Below are positions 50,178-60,514 of a stretch of DNA of 64,000 nt, one piece after another; within the stretch, counting starts at the first letter, position 1; each line of letters opens with the position of its first letter. Source of the DNA: Arenibacter sp. F26102. Lineage in GTDB: Bacteria; Bacteroidota; Bacteroidia; Flavobacteriales; Flavobacteriaceae. A program made the translations under genes and the position numbers. Below the pieces are notes generated by a model. It was not told the origin of the DNA and ran no database searches. It saw only the letters and a program-made list of their open reading frames with translations. The stretch spans positions 124,001 through 188,000 of the forward strand of contig NZ_JALKBC010000008.1 of assembly GCF_023015865.1 (NCBI RefSeq), given 5' to 3'.

Positions 50178-51165
50178 TGCAAAAGAGTTCGAAGTCCCTT
50201 TTTTAAGCAACGCCAACAAAAACGCACACAAGGTAACCTATACCAAAGATGCCCTGGATACAGAAACTGCAATCCAAGCGGTAGGATATAAGGCGATTTC
50301 CATATTTTCAGGGGATGATGCTTCTTCCGTTGTTCTGGAAAAATTATGGGATTTGGGGGTACGCTTCATTACACTGCGTTCGGCCGGACATAACAACGTG
50401 CATCTAAAAATGGCAAATAAATTCGGTTTTAAGGTGGCAAATGTTCCCGATTATTCCCCCCACTCCATTGCTGAGCATGCCGTTGCCCAATTACAGGCGC
50501 TTAACAGAAAAATTATACTGGCAGATAAGCAGGTACGCACCTATAATTTTTTGCAAAATAATCTTATGGGCTTCAATTTAAATGGTAAGACCGTAGGCAT
50601 CATTGGAACAGGCAGGATCGGCAGTGTTATGGCCAAAATTATGGCCGGATTTGGTTGTAAAATATTGGCCAACGATTTAAAACCGGATTACAAATTGGTC
50701 CAAATGTATGATCTTACCTATACTTCATTGGACAACTTATGTCAAAAATCGGATGTTATAAGCCTTCATATTCCACTTACCCAGGAAAACCACTATATGA
50801 TCAATAGGCAGAAACTGAACTTAATGAAACCAGAAGCCATTTTAATCAACACGGCAAGGGGAGCCTTGGTAGAAACCAAAGAATTGATAATTGCCTTGGA
50901 GAACAAGAAGATCGGGGGCTACTGTACAGATGTATATGAAAAGGAAAAAGGGACCTTCTTTAAGGATAATTCCGCCAAAGGCATTAAAGACGGGCAACTA
51001 AAGAAATTATTGTCGTTTCCAAATGTATTGCTTACACCCCATCAGGGGTTTATAACCAAAGAAGCATTGACCAATATAGCCGAAGTTACTTTTGAGAATC
51101 TAAATAGCTGGGAAGAAGGTAAACCATGTAAAAATGAATTAGGTCTTGCTACGAACCGTTCATAA
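50158..51165 (+). CDS. ldhA: D-lactate dehydrogenase (2-hydroxyacid dehydrogenase family)
   Basis: A 335-residue NAD-dependent enzyme reducing pyruvate to D-lactate, which regenerates NAD in fermentation. Nucleotide loop GIIGTGRIGSVMAKIM (about 149-164); catalytic Arg in INTARGALVETKEL, Glu/Asp region YCTDVYEKEKG, and catalytic His in LTPHQGFITKEAL. Length and motifs fit the fermentative LdhA subgroup (E. coli LdhA has 329 residues) better than D-3-phosphoglycerate dehydrogenase. It overlaps the lipoprotein gene at its 5' end and the convergent cls gene by six bases at its 3' end. Confidence 0.88.
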   Translation: MKLLVYSAKEFEVPFLSNANKNAHKVTYTKDALDTETAIQAVGYKAISIFSGDDASSVVLEKLWDLGVRFITLRSAGHNNVHLKMANKFGFKVANVPDYSPHSIAEHAVAQLQALNRKIILADKQVRTYNFLQNNLMGFNLNGKTVGIIGTGRIGSVMAKIMAGFGCKILANDLKPDYKLVQMYDLTYTSLDNLCQKSDVISLHIPLTQENHYMINRQKLNLMKPEAILINTARGALVETKELIIALENKKIGGYCTDVYEKEKGTFFKDNSAKGIKDGQLKKLLSFPNVLLTPHQGFITKEALTNIAEVTFENLNSWEEGKPCKNELGLATNRS

Positions 51166-52572
51166 CAACGGACTAAAAACTTTACCAAAACCTTCCTTTA
51201 GTTTTTCGGCCCATGGTCTTTTAAGGTATTCTTCATAGGAGAGCATCCTACTAAGATTGGCATCCTTTAGAAAATCTTCCTTCAACAATTTAGCAAATGG
51301 CTCATCGTAAACAATGGCATTCACTTCATAGTTCTGTTCAAAACTTCTATCGTCCAAATTGGCCGTACCTATTGTTGCAATGGCATCATCACTAACAATA
51401 ATTTTACTGTGCAAAAATCCATCAGGAAATAGATAGATTTTTATACCCGATTTAAGCATAGGCTCAAAATAGGATCTCACACTCCAGCTTACTATTTTGT
51501 TGTCCGCATTTTCGGACACCATTAATCGTATATCCACACCACCAAGTGCTGCAGTCTGTAAGGCTTGCATAATGGCCTGCCCTGGGATAATATAAGGGTT
51601 GGTTATGTACAGATAATCTTTCGCCTTATTAATAATGGTGAAATAAGTCTGTTCCAAAGAAGGAAAATCATCATCCGGGCCCCCAGAGACGATTTGTACA
51701 AGTTTACCTTCACTATTCTCAATGACGCCTTTATCACTATCCAAGGGTAGTAAAGGAATTGTCTTTTGACAAACCAAATACCAATCCATTGCAAAAACAA
51801 AGTCCAAATGACTCGCTGCCGTACCCTCCAATCTTAAGTGCATATCGTGCCAGTTGCCTAATTCAACATCGCCTTTCAAGTATTTATCCGATACGTTTAT
51901 TCCTCCGGTAAATGCCACCTTGCCATCGACCACAATTATTTTTCTGTGATTTCGATAATTCAAGGATGAAAAAAAACGACCAAATTTGAAAGGGAGAAAA
52001 GGATATACCTCTACTCCAATTGCCATTAATTTCTTTAAATAGGCCTTGCTTAATGAAAAGCTGCCAATACCATCGTAAATCATTCTTATCTGGACTCCCT
52101 GCGCAATTTTACGTTCAAAAAGAAGTATTAACCTATTGGTGAGTTCCCCTTCTTCAAAAATATAATATTGAAGGTTTATTCGGTTCTGGGCATTTTCCAA
52201 AGCCTCGAAGATGGATTCGAAGGTTGTTTTTCCGTCTTTTAACAATCGTAATTCGTTGTACTGTGTGGGAGGGAAATGTGCATTTCGATAAACCAAGGTC
52301 ATAAGCTTGCGGTACTTCCCGCTCATGGATGTCATATGTTGCATTAAGGGCTCCGGCAAGTTTAGAAACGCCTTCTTCTTTAATTTCAACAGTTTATTCT
52401 TTCTGCGATTTCTTCCCAAAAGAAGATAAAGGAACATCCCACCTACCGGAATGGTAAAAATAGCTAATAGCCAAGCTAAACTTTTTGAAGGTTTGGCACC
52501 GTGTAAAAGAATACTTATGATAATGGCTAAGGCAATAAGTAAATAAAAACTAAGAAAAACTGCAGTCCACAT
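51160..52572 (-). CDS. cls: Cardiolipin synthase
   Basis: A 470-residue phospholipase-D-family enzyme joining two phosphatidylglycerols into cardiolipin. Two N-terminal transmembrane helices (about 3-21 and 30-50) and a basic linker are followed by two HKD motifs: HRKIIVVDGKVAFTGG (about 206-221) and HSKIIVSDDAIATIGTANLDDRSF (about 387-410). Cardiolipin content commonly rises in stationary and stressed cells. The operator at 52642 lies upstream, with a near-consensus -7 element one base off the usual spacing. It overlaps ldhA at its 3' end. Confidence 0.93.
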   Translation of the reverse strand: MWTAVFLSFYLLIALAIIISILLHGAKPSKSLAWLLAIFTIPVGGMFLYLLLGRNRRKNKLLKLKKKAFLNLPEPLMQHMTSMSGKYRKLMTLVYRNAHFPPTQYNELRLLKDGKTTFESIFEALENAQNRINLQYYIFEEGELTNRLILLFERKIAQGVQIRMIYDGIGSFSLSKAYLKKLMAIGVEVYPFLPFKFGRFFSSLNYRNHRKIIVVDGKVAFTGGINVSDKYLKGDVELGNWHDMHLRLEGTAASHLDFVFAMDWYLVCQKTIPLLPLDSDKGVIENSEGKLVQIVSGGPDDDFPSLEQTYFTIINKAKDYLYITNPYIIPGQAIMQALQTAALGGVDIRLMVSENADNKIVSWSVRSYFEPMLKSGIKIYLFPDGFLHSKIIVSDDAIATIGTANLDDRSFEQNYEVNAIVYDEPFAKLLKEDFLKDANLSRMLSYEEYLKRPWAEKLKEGFGKVFSPLL

Positions 52573-52641
52573 GCTTCCTTTTTAGTTGACATTGGAGGAT
52601 AAGTCCAATTATCAAAGTTCGGAAATCGTGAGGGTATAACT

Positions 52642-52655
52642 ATGATATTTATCAG
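52642..52655 (-). promoter_or_regulatory. Operator upstream of cls
   Basis: ATGATATTTATCAG, centre 52648.5. The best leftward -7 element is GAACTTTG on the minus strand (52620-52613), one mismatch, 35.5 bp from the centre instead of 36.5. This is the one clear spacing exception. Confidence 0.65.
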
Positions 52656-52717
52656 TTTATTGCAAAGAATTGGGGCTTTTGTGTCCTATATTTCCCAAGG
52701 TTCGTGGTGTAGTGGGA

Positions 52718-54112
52718 CTAGGAGGTTTCGTCCAATGCCGCTTTAATAAGTACCATGACACTTTCTGATGGTTCGGCATTATTCGTAATGGCCAATCGCT
52801 CCCTTTCCTTATTGATAAGGTTCTTAAACCGGTTGCCGCTGATATTGCCCTCTTTAAAATCAATCAGTGCCATAAACCACTTGAAGTATGGAAAGGATTC
52901 ATAGGTTTTAAGGATGGTGTTTTCCTTTTCCAACAGATTAAAACGGTTTAATGTCTTTTTTGCCTGCTTATATTCACCCAAGTGGAGAAGCGTTTCTAGA
53001 TAAGTCCTAAAAAAACGGTTCCAATTATGTTCCAAAATATCTTTTTCGTTTAGTGCAATTTGATTTTCGGCATACTGCTTGGCATTCTTATATTCCCCGT
53101 TATCGTTATAGCATTTCATCAGAGAGGAAATAAAAAGAGATTTGTTATATTTATTGGACATCTGCCTAGCAAAGGGATGGGCCTCTTTCAGTAATTGTAA
53201 GGCTAGTTGGGGTCTCCCCAATTTTAAAAGATTAAAGCAATAATTGTTCAGGTACATAATATAATCATGCCCCTGTTCACTTATGGAAAGTCGACCGTAA
53301 TACAAGGCCAGGTCATATTTATGTAGCTTCATAAGTATCAGTTGACGATTACCGTAAAAGTTGAGCAGCAACTTACGGGAATAATAAGAACCATCCTTCA
53401 ATTGTTCTTCCAGATCATCGTAACAGGCTATGGTCTCCTCTAAAAGTTCGTTCTTTAACAGTGCCAAATAGGACAGTAATATCAAAGCCTGGTAACGATT
53501 ATATCCATCCAGGTCATCGGCACGGTACAATCGCTTTAACCAAGGCACCCACTTTTCTGCGTTCTGCGTCAATTTTGTACTGTGGTAATCGGTAACAATA
53601 TCGGAAGTGGCCTGTGTCATCCGGTTATTGATATCCTTACAACGAATATAATCGTCATGGTAGTTATGGACGAACTTGTTGATTAATTCGTAATCGTTGA
53701 GCCTAACCCGGACCAATAAAAAATGAAGATAATTTTTCACCACTTCATAAAATCGAATAAAATGAAAGTGATGTGGAGCGTAGTTTTTTATATGCTTTAA
53801 AAGTTCTCTTTCCTCCTCGGAGGAAACGGTATCTGTCTTTATCTTATTATCAAAATAGTTAAGCCTCTTATAGTAGTTATCTGTACAGTATTCATCTAAA
53901 CGCAACTGCATCCAGTTCATCAGGTGGGAATATTTTCGTTTATCTATATCAGCAATATAATCCTTTGGCTGTTCCTTACTTAGTACGTTGTACTTTACAA
54001 TTTTAAAGATACGGGTACGGTCAACATCCTGAAACCGACCAGAACGTTCCAACAGAAGCACTTCATGGGGTAACAGGGTACCTACGTAATCCGAAAATTT
54101 CTTTAGTTTCAT
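52718..54112 (-). CDS. Large helical (TPR-like) protein, unknown function
   Basis: A 464-residue soluble protein rich in helix pairs. Segments such as YDLALYYGRLSISEQGHDYIMYLNNYCFNLLKLGRPQLALQLLKEA and EYKQAKKTLNRFNLLEKENT look like TPR-type repeats (about 230-420). The N-terminal part (FSDYVGTLLPHEVLLLERSGRFQDVDRTRIFKIV) is not a known domain to me. No catalytic or membrane motif is seen. It is a single gene between cls and the SDR, without a regulon operator. Similar long helical proteins are frequent in Flavobacteriia without assigned roles. Confidence 0.75.
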   Translation of the reverse strand: MKLKKFSDYVGTLLPHEVLLLERSGRFQDVDRTRIFKIVKYNVLSKEQPKDYIADIDKRKYSHLMNWMQLRLDEYCTDNYYKRLNYFDNKIKTDTVSSEEERELLKHIKNYAPHHFHFIRFYEVVKNYLHFLLVRVRLNDYELINKFVHNYHDDYIRCKDINNRMTQATSDIVTDYHSTKLTQNAEKWVPWLKRLYRADDLDGYNRYQALILLSYLALLKNELLEETIACYDDLEEQLKDGSYYSRKLLLNFYGNRQLILMKLHKYDLALYYGRLSISEQGHDYIMYLNNYCFNLLKLGRPQLALQLLKEAHPFARQMSNKYNKSLFISSLMKCYNDNGEYKNAKQYAENQIALNEKDILEHNWNRFFRTYLETLLHLGEYKQAKKTLNRFNLLEKENTILKTYESFPYFKWFMALIDFKEGNISGNRFKNLINKERERLAITNNAEPSESVMVLIKAALDETS

Positions 54113-54301
54113 TTACGTTTGGACATTATAATGTTTCAATTATCAACTAAAAAAACCTAATGCGGGATAAAATTGGATTTGCCAATTCCCGGCAGTTTGG
54201 TGTAAACTTAATTGCCATTTTATTACACTGCCAAATATCCCATGGCCAACAACCAACATAGCTCACAAGGCCCTTAAAAAAACTCTGCTGCCTCCTAGAG
54301 C

Positions 54302-55039
54302 CTACATCACCAATCCCCCATCCACGCTTAGGGTGGTGCCATTTATAAAACTGGCCTCTTCCGATGATAGAAACACATAGGCATTGGCTATGTCCTCAGG
54401 TTTCCCTAAACGTCCCAGCGGGGTTTTGGCCTCTAGATCGGCAATTACCTTTTCGGGAATGGTTTCTACCATTTCGGTAGCAATAAATCCGGGTGCTACG
54501 GCATTTACATTGATGCCCTTTCTACCCAATTCCCTAGCCCATACCTTGGTAAGCCCAATTACACCTGCCTTTGTTGCCACATAATTGCTCTGCCCAAAAT
54601 TTCCGTATAACCCTACAACGGACGATGCGTTAACAATCTTCCCACTTCCTTTTTCTATCATATGTCCAGAAATTACCTGGGTACAATTGAAAACCCCCGT
54701 GAGGTTAACATCCAACACAGACTGCCATTGTTCCTGGGTCATCTTTTTTAAGGTGGCATCCCTTGTAATCCCAGCGTTATTGATAAGTACATCTATACTG
54801 CCAAACTCCTCAATAATTTTGGCAACAGCTTTTTCCACTTCCGCTATTTTTACGGTGTTGACTTTATTAAATTGTAAGTTTTTACCTTTATTTTCTTCCA
54901 ATAACCTATTGCCAGCCTCCATGTTGATATCCCAACATATAACTGTCGCCCCTTCCTTTAAAAATTTGTTCACGGTTACTTTACCGATACCATTTGCACC
55001 TCCCGTAATCACGGCTATTTTACCCTTTAATCTGTTCAT
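54302..55039 (-). CDS. fabG: 3-oxoacyl-ACP reductase type SDR
   Basis: A 245-residue NADP-dependent reductase close to FabG in pattern: TGGANGIG cofactor loop (about 12-19), LINNAGITRDATLKKMTQEQWQSVLDVNL, Ser in NASSVVG, catalytic Tyr-x3-Lys in YVATK, VNAVAPGFIATEM, and the C-terminal NGTTLSVDGG. The substrate is a 3-oxoacyl-ACP or -CoA. It is divergent from the symporter / hydrolase / TonB receptor / KAS III / acyl-CoA ligase run, and may supply the reduction step for that locus instead of, or besides, general fatty-acid synthesis. No other fab genes are adjacent. Confidence 0.85.
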   Translation of the reverse strand: MNRLKGKIAVITGGANGIGKVTVNKFLKEGATVICWDINMEAGNRLLEENKGKNLQFNKVNTVKIAEVEKAVAKIIEEFGSIDVLINNAGITRDATLKKMTQEQWQSVLDVNLTGVFNCTQVISGHMIEKGSGKIVNASSVVGLYGNFGQSNYVATKAGVIGLTKVWARELGRKGINVNAVAPGFIATEMVETIPEKVIADLEAKTPLGRLGKPEDIANAYVFLSSEEASFINGTTLSVDGGLVM

Positions 55040-55552
55040 CTTTGAAGTTTTACCTCAAATCTATTGTTTATTTGGTCAGAGAAAATAAGTAAAATCAAAT
55101 ATTAACTATAGACTAATATATATAATACATATTATGCATATTATAACTAATTGATTATAAGTATATTAAATAAATTTAAATTACCATGGACTATTGTCCA
55201 TTTTAGTATACCATATTATAAATTATATTGCTTACCCCACACAAATACGCTTTAGTGAGTAATAGAATGTTATAATAATAAAAAAGACAATACACTTCCA
55301 AACTACTGTCTTTATTGTTGTAATATAGAAAAAAATAGATAAAAATACAGAATATTCATTTGGCCATCCTTCAATATTCGCTAGTAAAATCAACATTTAA
55401 TCCAAAAAAAGTCCATGCCATAATTTTTGCGAATGGATGTAGTTTCTGATTTCTTTGTTTCTATATTGGAGGGTGCAATAATTAAAACCATTTATAATAA
55501 TTAATACGGATATCAGATTTATTATACTATAATTTTAGCCATTCCATAAAAT
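55040..55552. other. 513-base AT-rich divergent intergenic region
   Basis: Very AT-rich, with stops in all frames. It contains imperfect inverted sequences around 55118-55145 (ATAATACATATTATGCATATTAT) and a likely -7 element TAATTTTA at 55530-55537, 16 bases before the symporter ATG. No TGA-N6-TCA operator occurs. I see nothing coding. Confidence 0.5.
55530..55537 (+). promoter_or_regulatory. Likely -7 element for the symporter operon
   Basis: TAATTTTA, five of six bases of TAnnTTTG, with no operator at the regulon spacing. The upstream sequence is too AT-rich to place a -33 element. Confidence 0.4.
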
Positions 55553-57055
55553 ATGAATGAACACTACCCCTTACTGACACTTATCTCCCTCATGCTATTT
55601 ATGGGTATATTGTTCTATTTGGTTCTAAAGTCAAGAATAAAAAACGAAAGTATAGAAACCTACGCTTTAGGAAGCAAGAGCTTTTCCTCTTTTTCCGTAG
55701 CACTATCCTTAGCCGCCTCTCTCACCAGTGCGGCGACCTTTATTATTAATCCCGGCTTTATTGCTTTATACGGTCTAAGTGCCTATTTGGCCTTTGGTGT
55801 AGTAATGCCTTTGTCCATATTTGTAGCACTGGTAGTGTTAATGAAACGCTTCCGTCAATACGGCATTAATGTAAAGTCGCTCACCATTGCGGATTGGGTA
55901 GGAAAAAGATACGGTTCTACTTTCTTAAAAATATTTTTCGGGTTGCTGAGTACTCTCTTGATTACTTTTATTGTACTCATCTGTGTAGGGATTACCAAGG
56001 TTTTGTCCAAAGCGCTGAACGCCGATGAACTCACTATTCTCATTGTACTGGTAGTAGTGGTATTCTCCTATATGCTAGCTGGAGGGACCAACTCCATGGT
56101 GTATACCAATTCCCTACAAGCAGTGATGATGATCGTGGTGGCTATTATATTATTAGGTTCTGGGGTAGAGTATTTAATTAGTAGCGGCGGTGAAGGAATT
56201 TTTGAAAGACTTGCTGCCATAGACCCCAACTTGACAACGACCTTCAATTCCAAAAGTCCACTTTTCCGGGACTTTTTTGAGGTAGTGGTCTGTAATGCCA
56301 TTGTTGGTATCGCTATTGTTTGTCAACCACATATCCTTACAAAGTCGCTCCTCATTAAGAAAAATGAGCAGGTCAATAAATTTTTGACCTATTCCATTCT
56401 AATTTTAATTGTTTTCTTTTCCGTTGTTATCACCGGGTTCTATGCTCGTTTAAATTTCCCCGACCTTATATACAGCGGTGAACTGCTTAAAATGGACGGC
56501 ATTATCCCTGCTTATGTAGTGGATAGGTTTCCTATCTATATAGGCATATTGGTAATCTTGGGCTTAATTGCAGCCGGACTATCAACCTTGGAAGGACTTA
56601 TTCAGGCTATACCAACTACTTTGACCAATGATCTTATTATACCAATTTTAGGAAAATATAAAAAAGGCATAACTGCAATACAGATCAATTGGGCAATCAC
56701 CTTTTTTGTTGCCGTTGCCTCTATCCTCCTATCGTACCAACAATTGGTAAGTCCAAGCCTTAGTGTGGGTATTTTTGCGCAAAATGGAGTCTACGCCTTT
56801 TTCTCAGCTGCCTTTGTACCCGTATTTTTCGGCATTTTCACCAAAACAACCAATGTATATGTGCCCATTGTAGCCTCTTTAGTCGCCGTACTGACACATT
56901 TTGGAATCTATTATTTGGAACTCACCCCTTACATGGACGGTGCCACGGTAAAGAATCCGGCAATTGCATCGGCTTTTGCCATATTGGCATCCACTGCAGC
57001 GGGTACCCTAATATATTATACTAAACCAATGAAATCAGAAGCCTATGCAACTTAA
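55553..57055 (+). CDS. Sodium:solute symporter (SSS family)
   Basis: A 500-residue inner-membrane carrier with about 13 transmembrane helices. The early segment ALGSKSFSSFSVALSLAASLTSAATFIINPGFIALYGLSAY contains the unwound helix-1 and sodium-site Ser/Thr positions of the family. SYMLAGGTNSMVYTNSLQAVMMIV is the diagnostic central signature. It imports a small organic molecule with sodium; the substrate cannot be read. It overlaps the alpha/beta hydrolase gene by 11 bases, so the hydrolase product may be what is imported. Confidence 0.92.
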   Translation: MNEHYPLLTLISLMLFMGILFYLVLKSRIKNESIETYALGSKSFSSFSVALSLAASLTSAATFIINPGFIALYGLSAYLAFGVVMPLSIFVALVVLMKRFRQYGINVKSLTIADWVGKRYGSTFLKIFFGLLSTLLITFIVLICVGITKVLSKALNADELTILIVLVVVVFSYMLAGGTNSMVYTNSLQAVMMIVVAIILLGSGVEYLISSGGEGIFERLAAIDPNLTTTFNSKSPLFRDFFEVVVCNAIVGIAIVCQPHILTKSLLIKKNEQVNKFLTYSILILIVFFSVVITGFYARLNFPDLIYSGELLKMDGIIPAYVVDRFPIYIGILVILGLIAAGLSTLEGLIQAIPTTLTNDLIIPILGKYKKGITAIQINWAITFFVAVASILLSYQQLVSPSLSVGIFAQNGVYAFFSAAFVPVFFGIFTKTTNVYVPIVASLVAVLTHFGIYYLELTPYMDGATVKNPAIASAFAILASTAAGTLIYYTKPMKSEAYAT

Positions 57056-57968
57056 ATTAATTCCCTTCTGGACATTTATTCTAACCCTAACGACGCTAAT
57101 GAGTCAGGATGTTGAAAAATCGGAATTATTCCTACCCCAAAGCCAAGTGTCTCTTAGCTATACCCAGGCAGGAATGGGAGACCGGACCATTGTATTGATA
57201 CATGGCTTGGGTAGTAATTCCAAAGCTTTTGATAAAAACTTTAAAGAGCTGTCCAAAAAAGCATTGGTCATTGCCGTGGACCTTCCTGGTTTTGGAGATA
57301 CGGAACTTGGCGAATTTGTACCTGGAATAGAGAATTATGCAGAAGCCATAGCAGAATTTATCACCCTTAAAAAATATACTAGGGTTACTTTGATAGGCCA
57401 TAGCATGGGCGGACAGTTAGCCATGCAATTGGCGGCCAAAAATAATCCCGAATGGCTTTATCAATTGATATTGCTGGCCCCTGCCGGAGTGGAGAAATTT
57501 ACTGATACCGAAAAGAATTGGTTTTATGCAGTAGTGAACGAACAACTCTATCTCAACTTAACCGATGCTCAGATAAAGCAGAATTTCGACCTTAACTTTT
57601 ATGGGGGGCAACTTCCACAAGATGCCCAGTTTATGTTGGAGGATCGCCTGGTCATAAAAGAAGACCTGGAAATATATAAGACCTATATCGCTACAGTGGT
57701 CAAAAGCATTTATGCCATGTTGAACGAACCGGTATACGATAAAATCAGCAAAATCAAAGTACCTATAACGGTCATATACGGGAAAGATGACAAGTTGATT
57801 CCCAATAAAATATTACACCCGCAGCTAAGTATTGACAACCTCTTAGAAGTCCTCAACACAGATTATCCGCAAGTTAGTATCATTCAATTGGACCAGGCCG
57901 GACATTTTGTGCATTGGGACCAAAGCGATTCAGTAAATAATATCATCCTAAAAAAGATTACCGAATAA
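57045..57968 (+). CDS. Secreted alpha/beta hydrolase
   Basis: A 307-residue alpha/beta hydrolase. The first 20 residues (LKLIPFWTFILTLTTLMSQ) look like a signal peptide, pointing to a periplasmic location. HGLGSNSKAF (oxyanion), nucleophile elbow GHSMGG (Ser near 119), an acidic residue in VIYGKDDKLIP, and the C-terminal catalytic His in AGHFVHWDQ complete the triad. It probably cleaves an ester or lactone. It is coupled to the symporter upstream and lies 69 bases before the TonB receptor, which suggests a chain of outer-membrane uptake, periplasmic hydrolysis and inner-membrane import. Confidence 0.88.
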   Translation: MQLKLIPFWTFILTLTTLMSQDVEKSELFLPQSQVSLSYTQAGMGDRTIVLIHGLGSNSKAFDKNFKELSKKALVIAVDLPGFGDTELGEFVPGIENYAEAIAEFITLKKYTRVTLIGHSMGGQLAMQLAAKNNPEWLYQLILLAPAGVEKFTDTEKNWFYAVVNEQLYLNLTDAQIKQNFDLNFYGGQLPQDAQFMLEDRLVIKEDLEIYKTYIATVVKSIYAMLNEPVYDKISKIKVPITVIYGKDDKLIPNKILHPQLSIDNLLEVLNTDYPQVSIIQLDQAGHFVHWDQSDSVNNIILKKITE

Positions 57969-58037
57969 AAACGAGTGCCCATTGGCAGTAAATAAATGGA
58001 AATCACAAAATTAAATTAACCACTAAATTCAACTAAA

Positions 58038-60494
58038 ATGAAACAATTAGCAGTAGCAGTGTTATTCTTTGCAGGCTTGTTAGCAATGAACGCACAACAA
58101 GTAACGATTACCGGAAAGGTGACCGATGAGGAAGGTGCCGGCCTATCCGGAGCAAATGTCTACGCAGTGGAAGTAGGGGCCGGGGCCACAGCTGATATGG
58201 ATGGTAATTACCAATTCACAGTTCCTGCTGGCCGACATATAATTGAGGCCTCCTATGTAGGTTATTCCACTTCCTCGCAGAAAGTTGATGTCACCGAAGG
58301 AACTATCCTAAATTTCACCCTAACAGAAGGTAGTGCCCTAGACGAGGTAGTTATATATTCAGGCTCCAAAAAAGCCGAAAAACTCACAAGTTCTACTGCT
58401 ACCATCATTACCATTAGCGCTCGCGAAATTAGTGAGTACGCCGGTAATCCTGCAGAACTGCTGGCAAGAGAAAAAGGAATCGACTATTTTAGGGCAGGTA
58501 TCGCGGCACCTGCATTTAATATTAGAGGTTTTAATTCCAACTTCAACTCTAAAAACCTGCAGGTAGTGGATAATAGATTTTCTTCCCTTATTGCCACCGG
58601 ACTTCCCATGGGGCCTTTAACGACCACCATCAAGGAAGACATAGAGCAGGTAGAATTGATATTGGGCCCGAATGCCACCCTTTACGGTCCCAATGCCCAT
58701 AACGGACTGATCAATACCATTACCAAAGACCCCCGTAAATATGAGGGAACTACCATAGCTGGTAATCTTGGAGTTACCGGGGATGGGGACGCCTATTATT
58801 CGGGAAGACTTCGCTTCGCCAAAAAATTCAATGAAAAATGGGCATTTAAAGCAACTGGGGAATATACCAAGGCTACTGAATTTCACTATGCAGATACAGT
58901 TTATATAGATCGTAAGGCAGCGGACGGAAGTCCAGGAGCCGATGGTGTTAAGGAAGGTTATCCGGAATTTGAACTGGATCCCAAGGTAGAATTCTTTAAA
59001 ACGGAAGCCAGTGCGTATTTCACGCCAACAGCGGGTACAGATATAATAGCCACTTATGGCCATAGCAATAGCACCTACCTCTCCCCTACCAATGTGGGAC
59101 GGAATCAGATCATAGATTGGAGAATAAGTTTCTACCAGTTAAGGTTTAATACAAAAAACTTTTTTGCACAAACCTATTTTACTACCAGTAAGACCGATGA
59201 TACATACTCTATAGATGATCGTACCAAGCAATATTACCGAGGAATCGATGCCGGAATGACTCCCGAGGAAGCTGCAGGAGATTTTTCTTATGCCAGTGGG
59301 GCGTTATTTAAGGACGATTCCAAAAGATGGAATGCTGAAATACAATATAACAATACCCTATTTGAAGACATGGAGCTGATTACCGGTCTGCAATACCAAA
59401 AGGATATGGCCAATAGTAAGAGCACCTATTTGTTGGACCAGACTGATGATGATACCATAGACGTAACACAATTGGGTGGGTACCTTCAATTGGACTATAA
59501 TTTTGGAAGTGGAATTAAAGCTCTTGCAGCTGCTAGGGTAGACCATCACGAAATCTACGGGACCAACTTCATCCCTAAATTGGGAGTGGTCAAGGAACTG
59601 GAAAAAGGCAGTTTTAGGCTGACCTACGGACAAGGTATTGCCTCCCCAACCATCCTAAATATGTACGGTGATCTGTTTTCCGGTCTAATTCTTGGAAATG
59701 CGGAAGGCTTTACATTGGCCGATGGCTCAAAAATAGCACCTCAGGATGTCGAAAAAGTAAGTACCTACGAAGTTGGTTACCGAGGTGCCTTAGCCAAAAA
59801 ATTATATACGGATGTCAATGCCTATTACAACATTAACAAGGACTTTCTAAGCCCTGTAACCGTCATTGGCGTAACCACCCATCGCGGCGATACGCCTATC
59901 CAGGAGGTACAGTCCGGCTACGCCATCTACAACGGATTGGTGGCTACTTACGTCAATTTTGGCGAGGTAAACACCTATGGTGCAGACCTTAGCCTTACCT
60001 ATGTACTTTCCCCACAATGGAACATGACGGCCAATTATTCCTATTTTGATTATTCCTTTGATGAAAACAATATGGAAAATGACTTTGATAAGAACGGCGA
60101 AGTAAATTTCTTGGATTTCTTGGTAAATGCTCCAAAAAACAAAGGAGGTCTTGGAATCAATTACCACGGATCACGCTTTTTTGGTTCCGTTTTTGGAAGA
60201 ACGGTACAAAAGTATAACTACTTCTCCAGTTTTCAGATCGCATCAGAAACCATTCCGGGGATGAACTATAGAGGGCGTCCAATTGTAGAAGACGCGCCTA
60301 GTGGTGATTCTTACAACTACGGCCCTTTGGGCGGATTTGTAACCATGGACCTGAATATTGGTTATAAGGTAAGCGATAAGGTCACCATTTCCTTAGCGGC
60401 TACCAACCTCTTCAACCAAGATTTACGTGAGTTTACCGCAGCCCCCCCAACAAGAGGATTGTATGTTTTGGAAACTAAAATTCACTTGGACTAA
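58038..60494 (+). CDS. TonB-dependent outer-membrane receptor
   Basis: The product has 818 residues. Signal peptide (MKQLAVAVLFFAGLLAMNAQ), a carboxypeptidase-regulatory-like domain (about 22-98: ITGKVTDEEGAGLSGANVYAV...NFTLTEG), a plug domain (about 115-235: ISAREISEYAGNPAELLAREKGIDYFRAG..FNIRGFNSNFNSKNLQVVDNR..PNATLYGPNAHNGLINTITKDPR), then a 22-strand-type barrel ending GLYVLETKIHLD. There is no SusD partner, so it is not a classic polysaccharide locus. The ligand is probably a small lipid- or ester-type molecule, judged only by the neighbours. No iron-regulation motif is seen. Confidence 0.93.
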   Translation: MKQLAVAVLFFAGLLAMNAQQVTITGKVTDEEGAGLSGANVYAVEVGAGATADMDGNYQFTVPAGRHIIEASYVGYSTSSQKVDVTEGTILNFTLTEGSALDEVVIYSGSKKAEKLTSSTATIITISAREISEYAGNPAELLAREKGIDYFRAGIAAPAFNIRGFNSNFNSKNLQVVDNRFSSLIATGLPMGPLTTTIKEDIEQVELILGPNATLYGPNAHNGLINTITKDPRKYEGTTIAGNLGVTGDGDAYYSGRLRFAKKFNEKWAFKATGEYTKATEFHYADTVYIDRKAADGSPGADGVKEGYPEFELDPKVEFFKTEASAYFTPTAGTDIIATYGHSNSTYLSPTNVGRNQIIDWRISFYQLRFNTKNFFAQTYFTTSKTDDTYSIDDRTKQYYRGIDAGMTPEEAAGDFSYASGALFKDDSKRWNAEIQYNNTLFEDMELITGLQYQKDMANSKSTYLLDQTDDDTIDVTQLGGYLQLDYNFGSGIKALAAARVDHHEIYGTNFIPKLGVVKELEKGSFRLTYGQGIASPTILNMYGDLFSGLILGNAEGFTLADGSKIAPQDVEKVSTYEVGYRGALAKKLYTDVNAYYNINKDFLSPVTVIGVTTHRGDTPIQEVQSGYAIYNGLVATYVNFGEVNTYGADLSLTYVLSPQWNMTANYSYFDYSFDENNMENDFDKNGEVNFLDFLVNAPKNKGGLGINYHGSRFFGSVFGRTVQKYNYFSSFQIASETIPGMNYRGRPIVEDAPSGDSYNYGPLGGFVTMDLNIGYKVSDKVTISLAATNLFNQDLREFTAAPPTRGLYVLETKIHLD

Positions 60495-60514
60495 AAGAAC
60501 GGAAAATATCATTT

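Noticed and set aside
58038-60494. Polysaccharide utilisation locus (SusC/SusD)
   Set aside because: The TonB receptor has no SusD partner and no glycoside hydrolases nearby. Neighbours are lipid or carboxylate enzymes.
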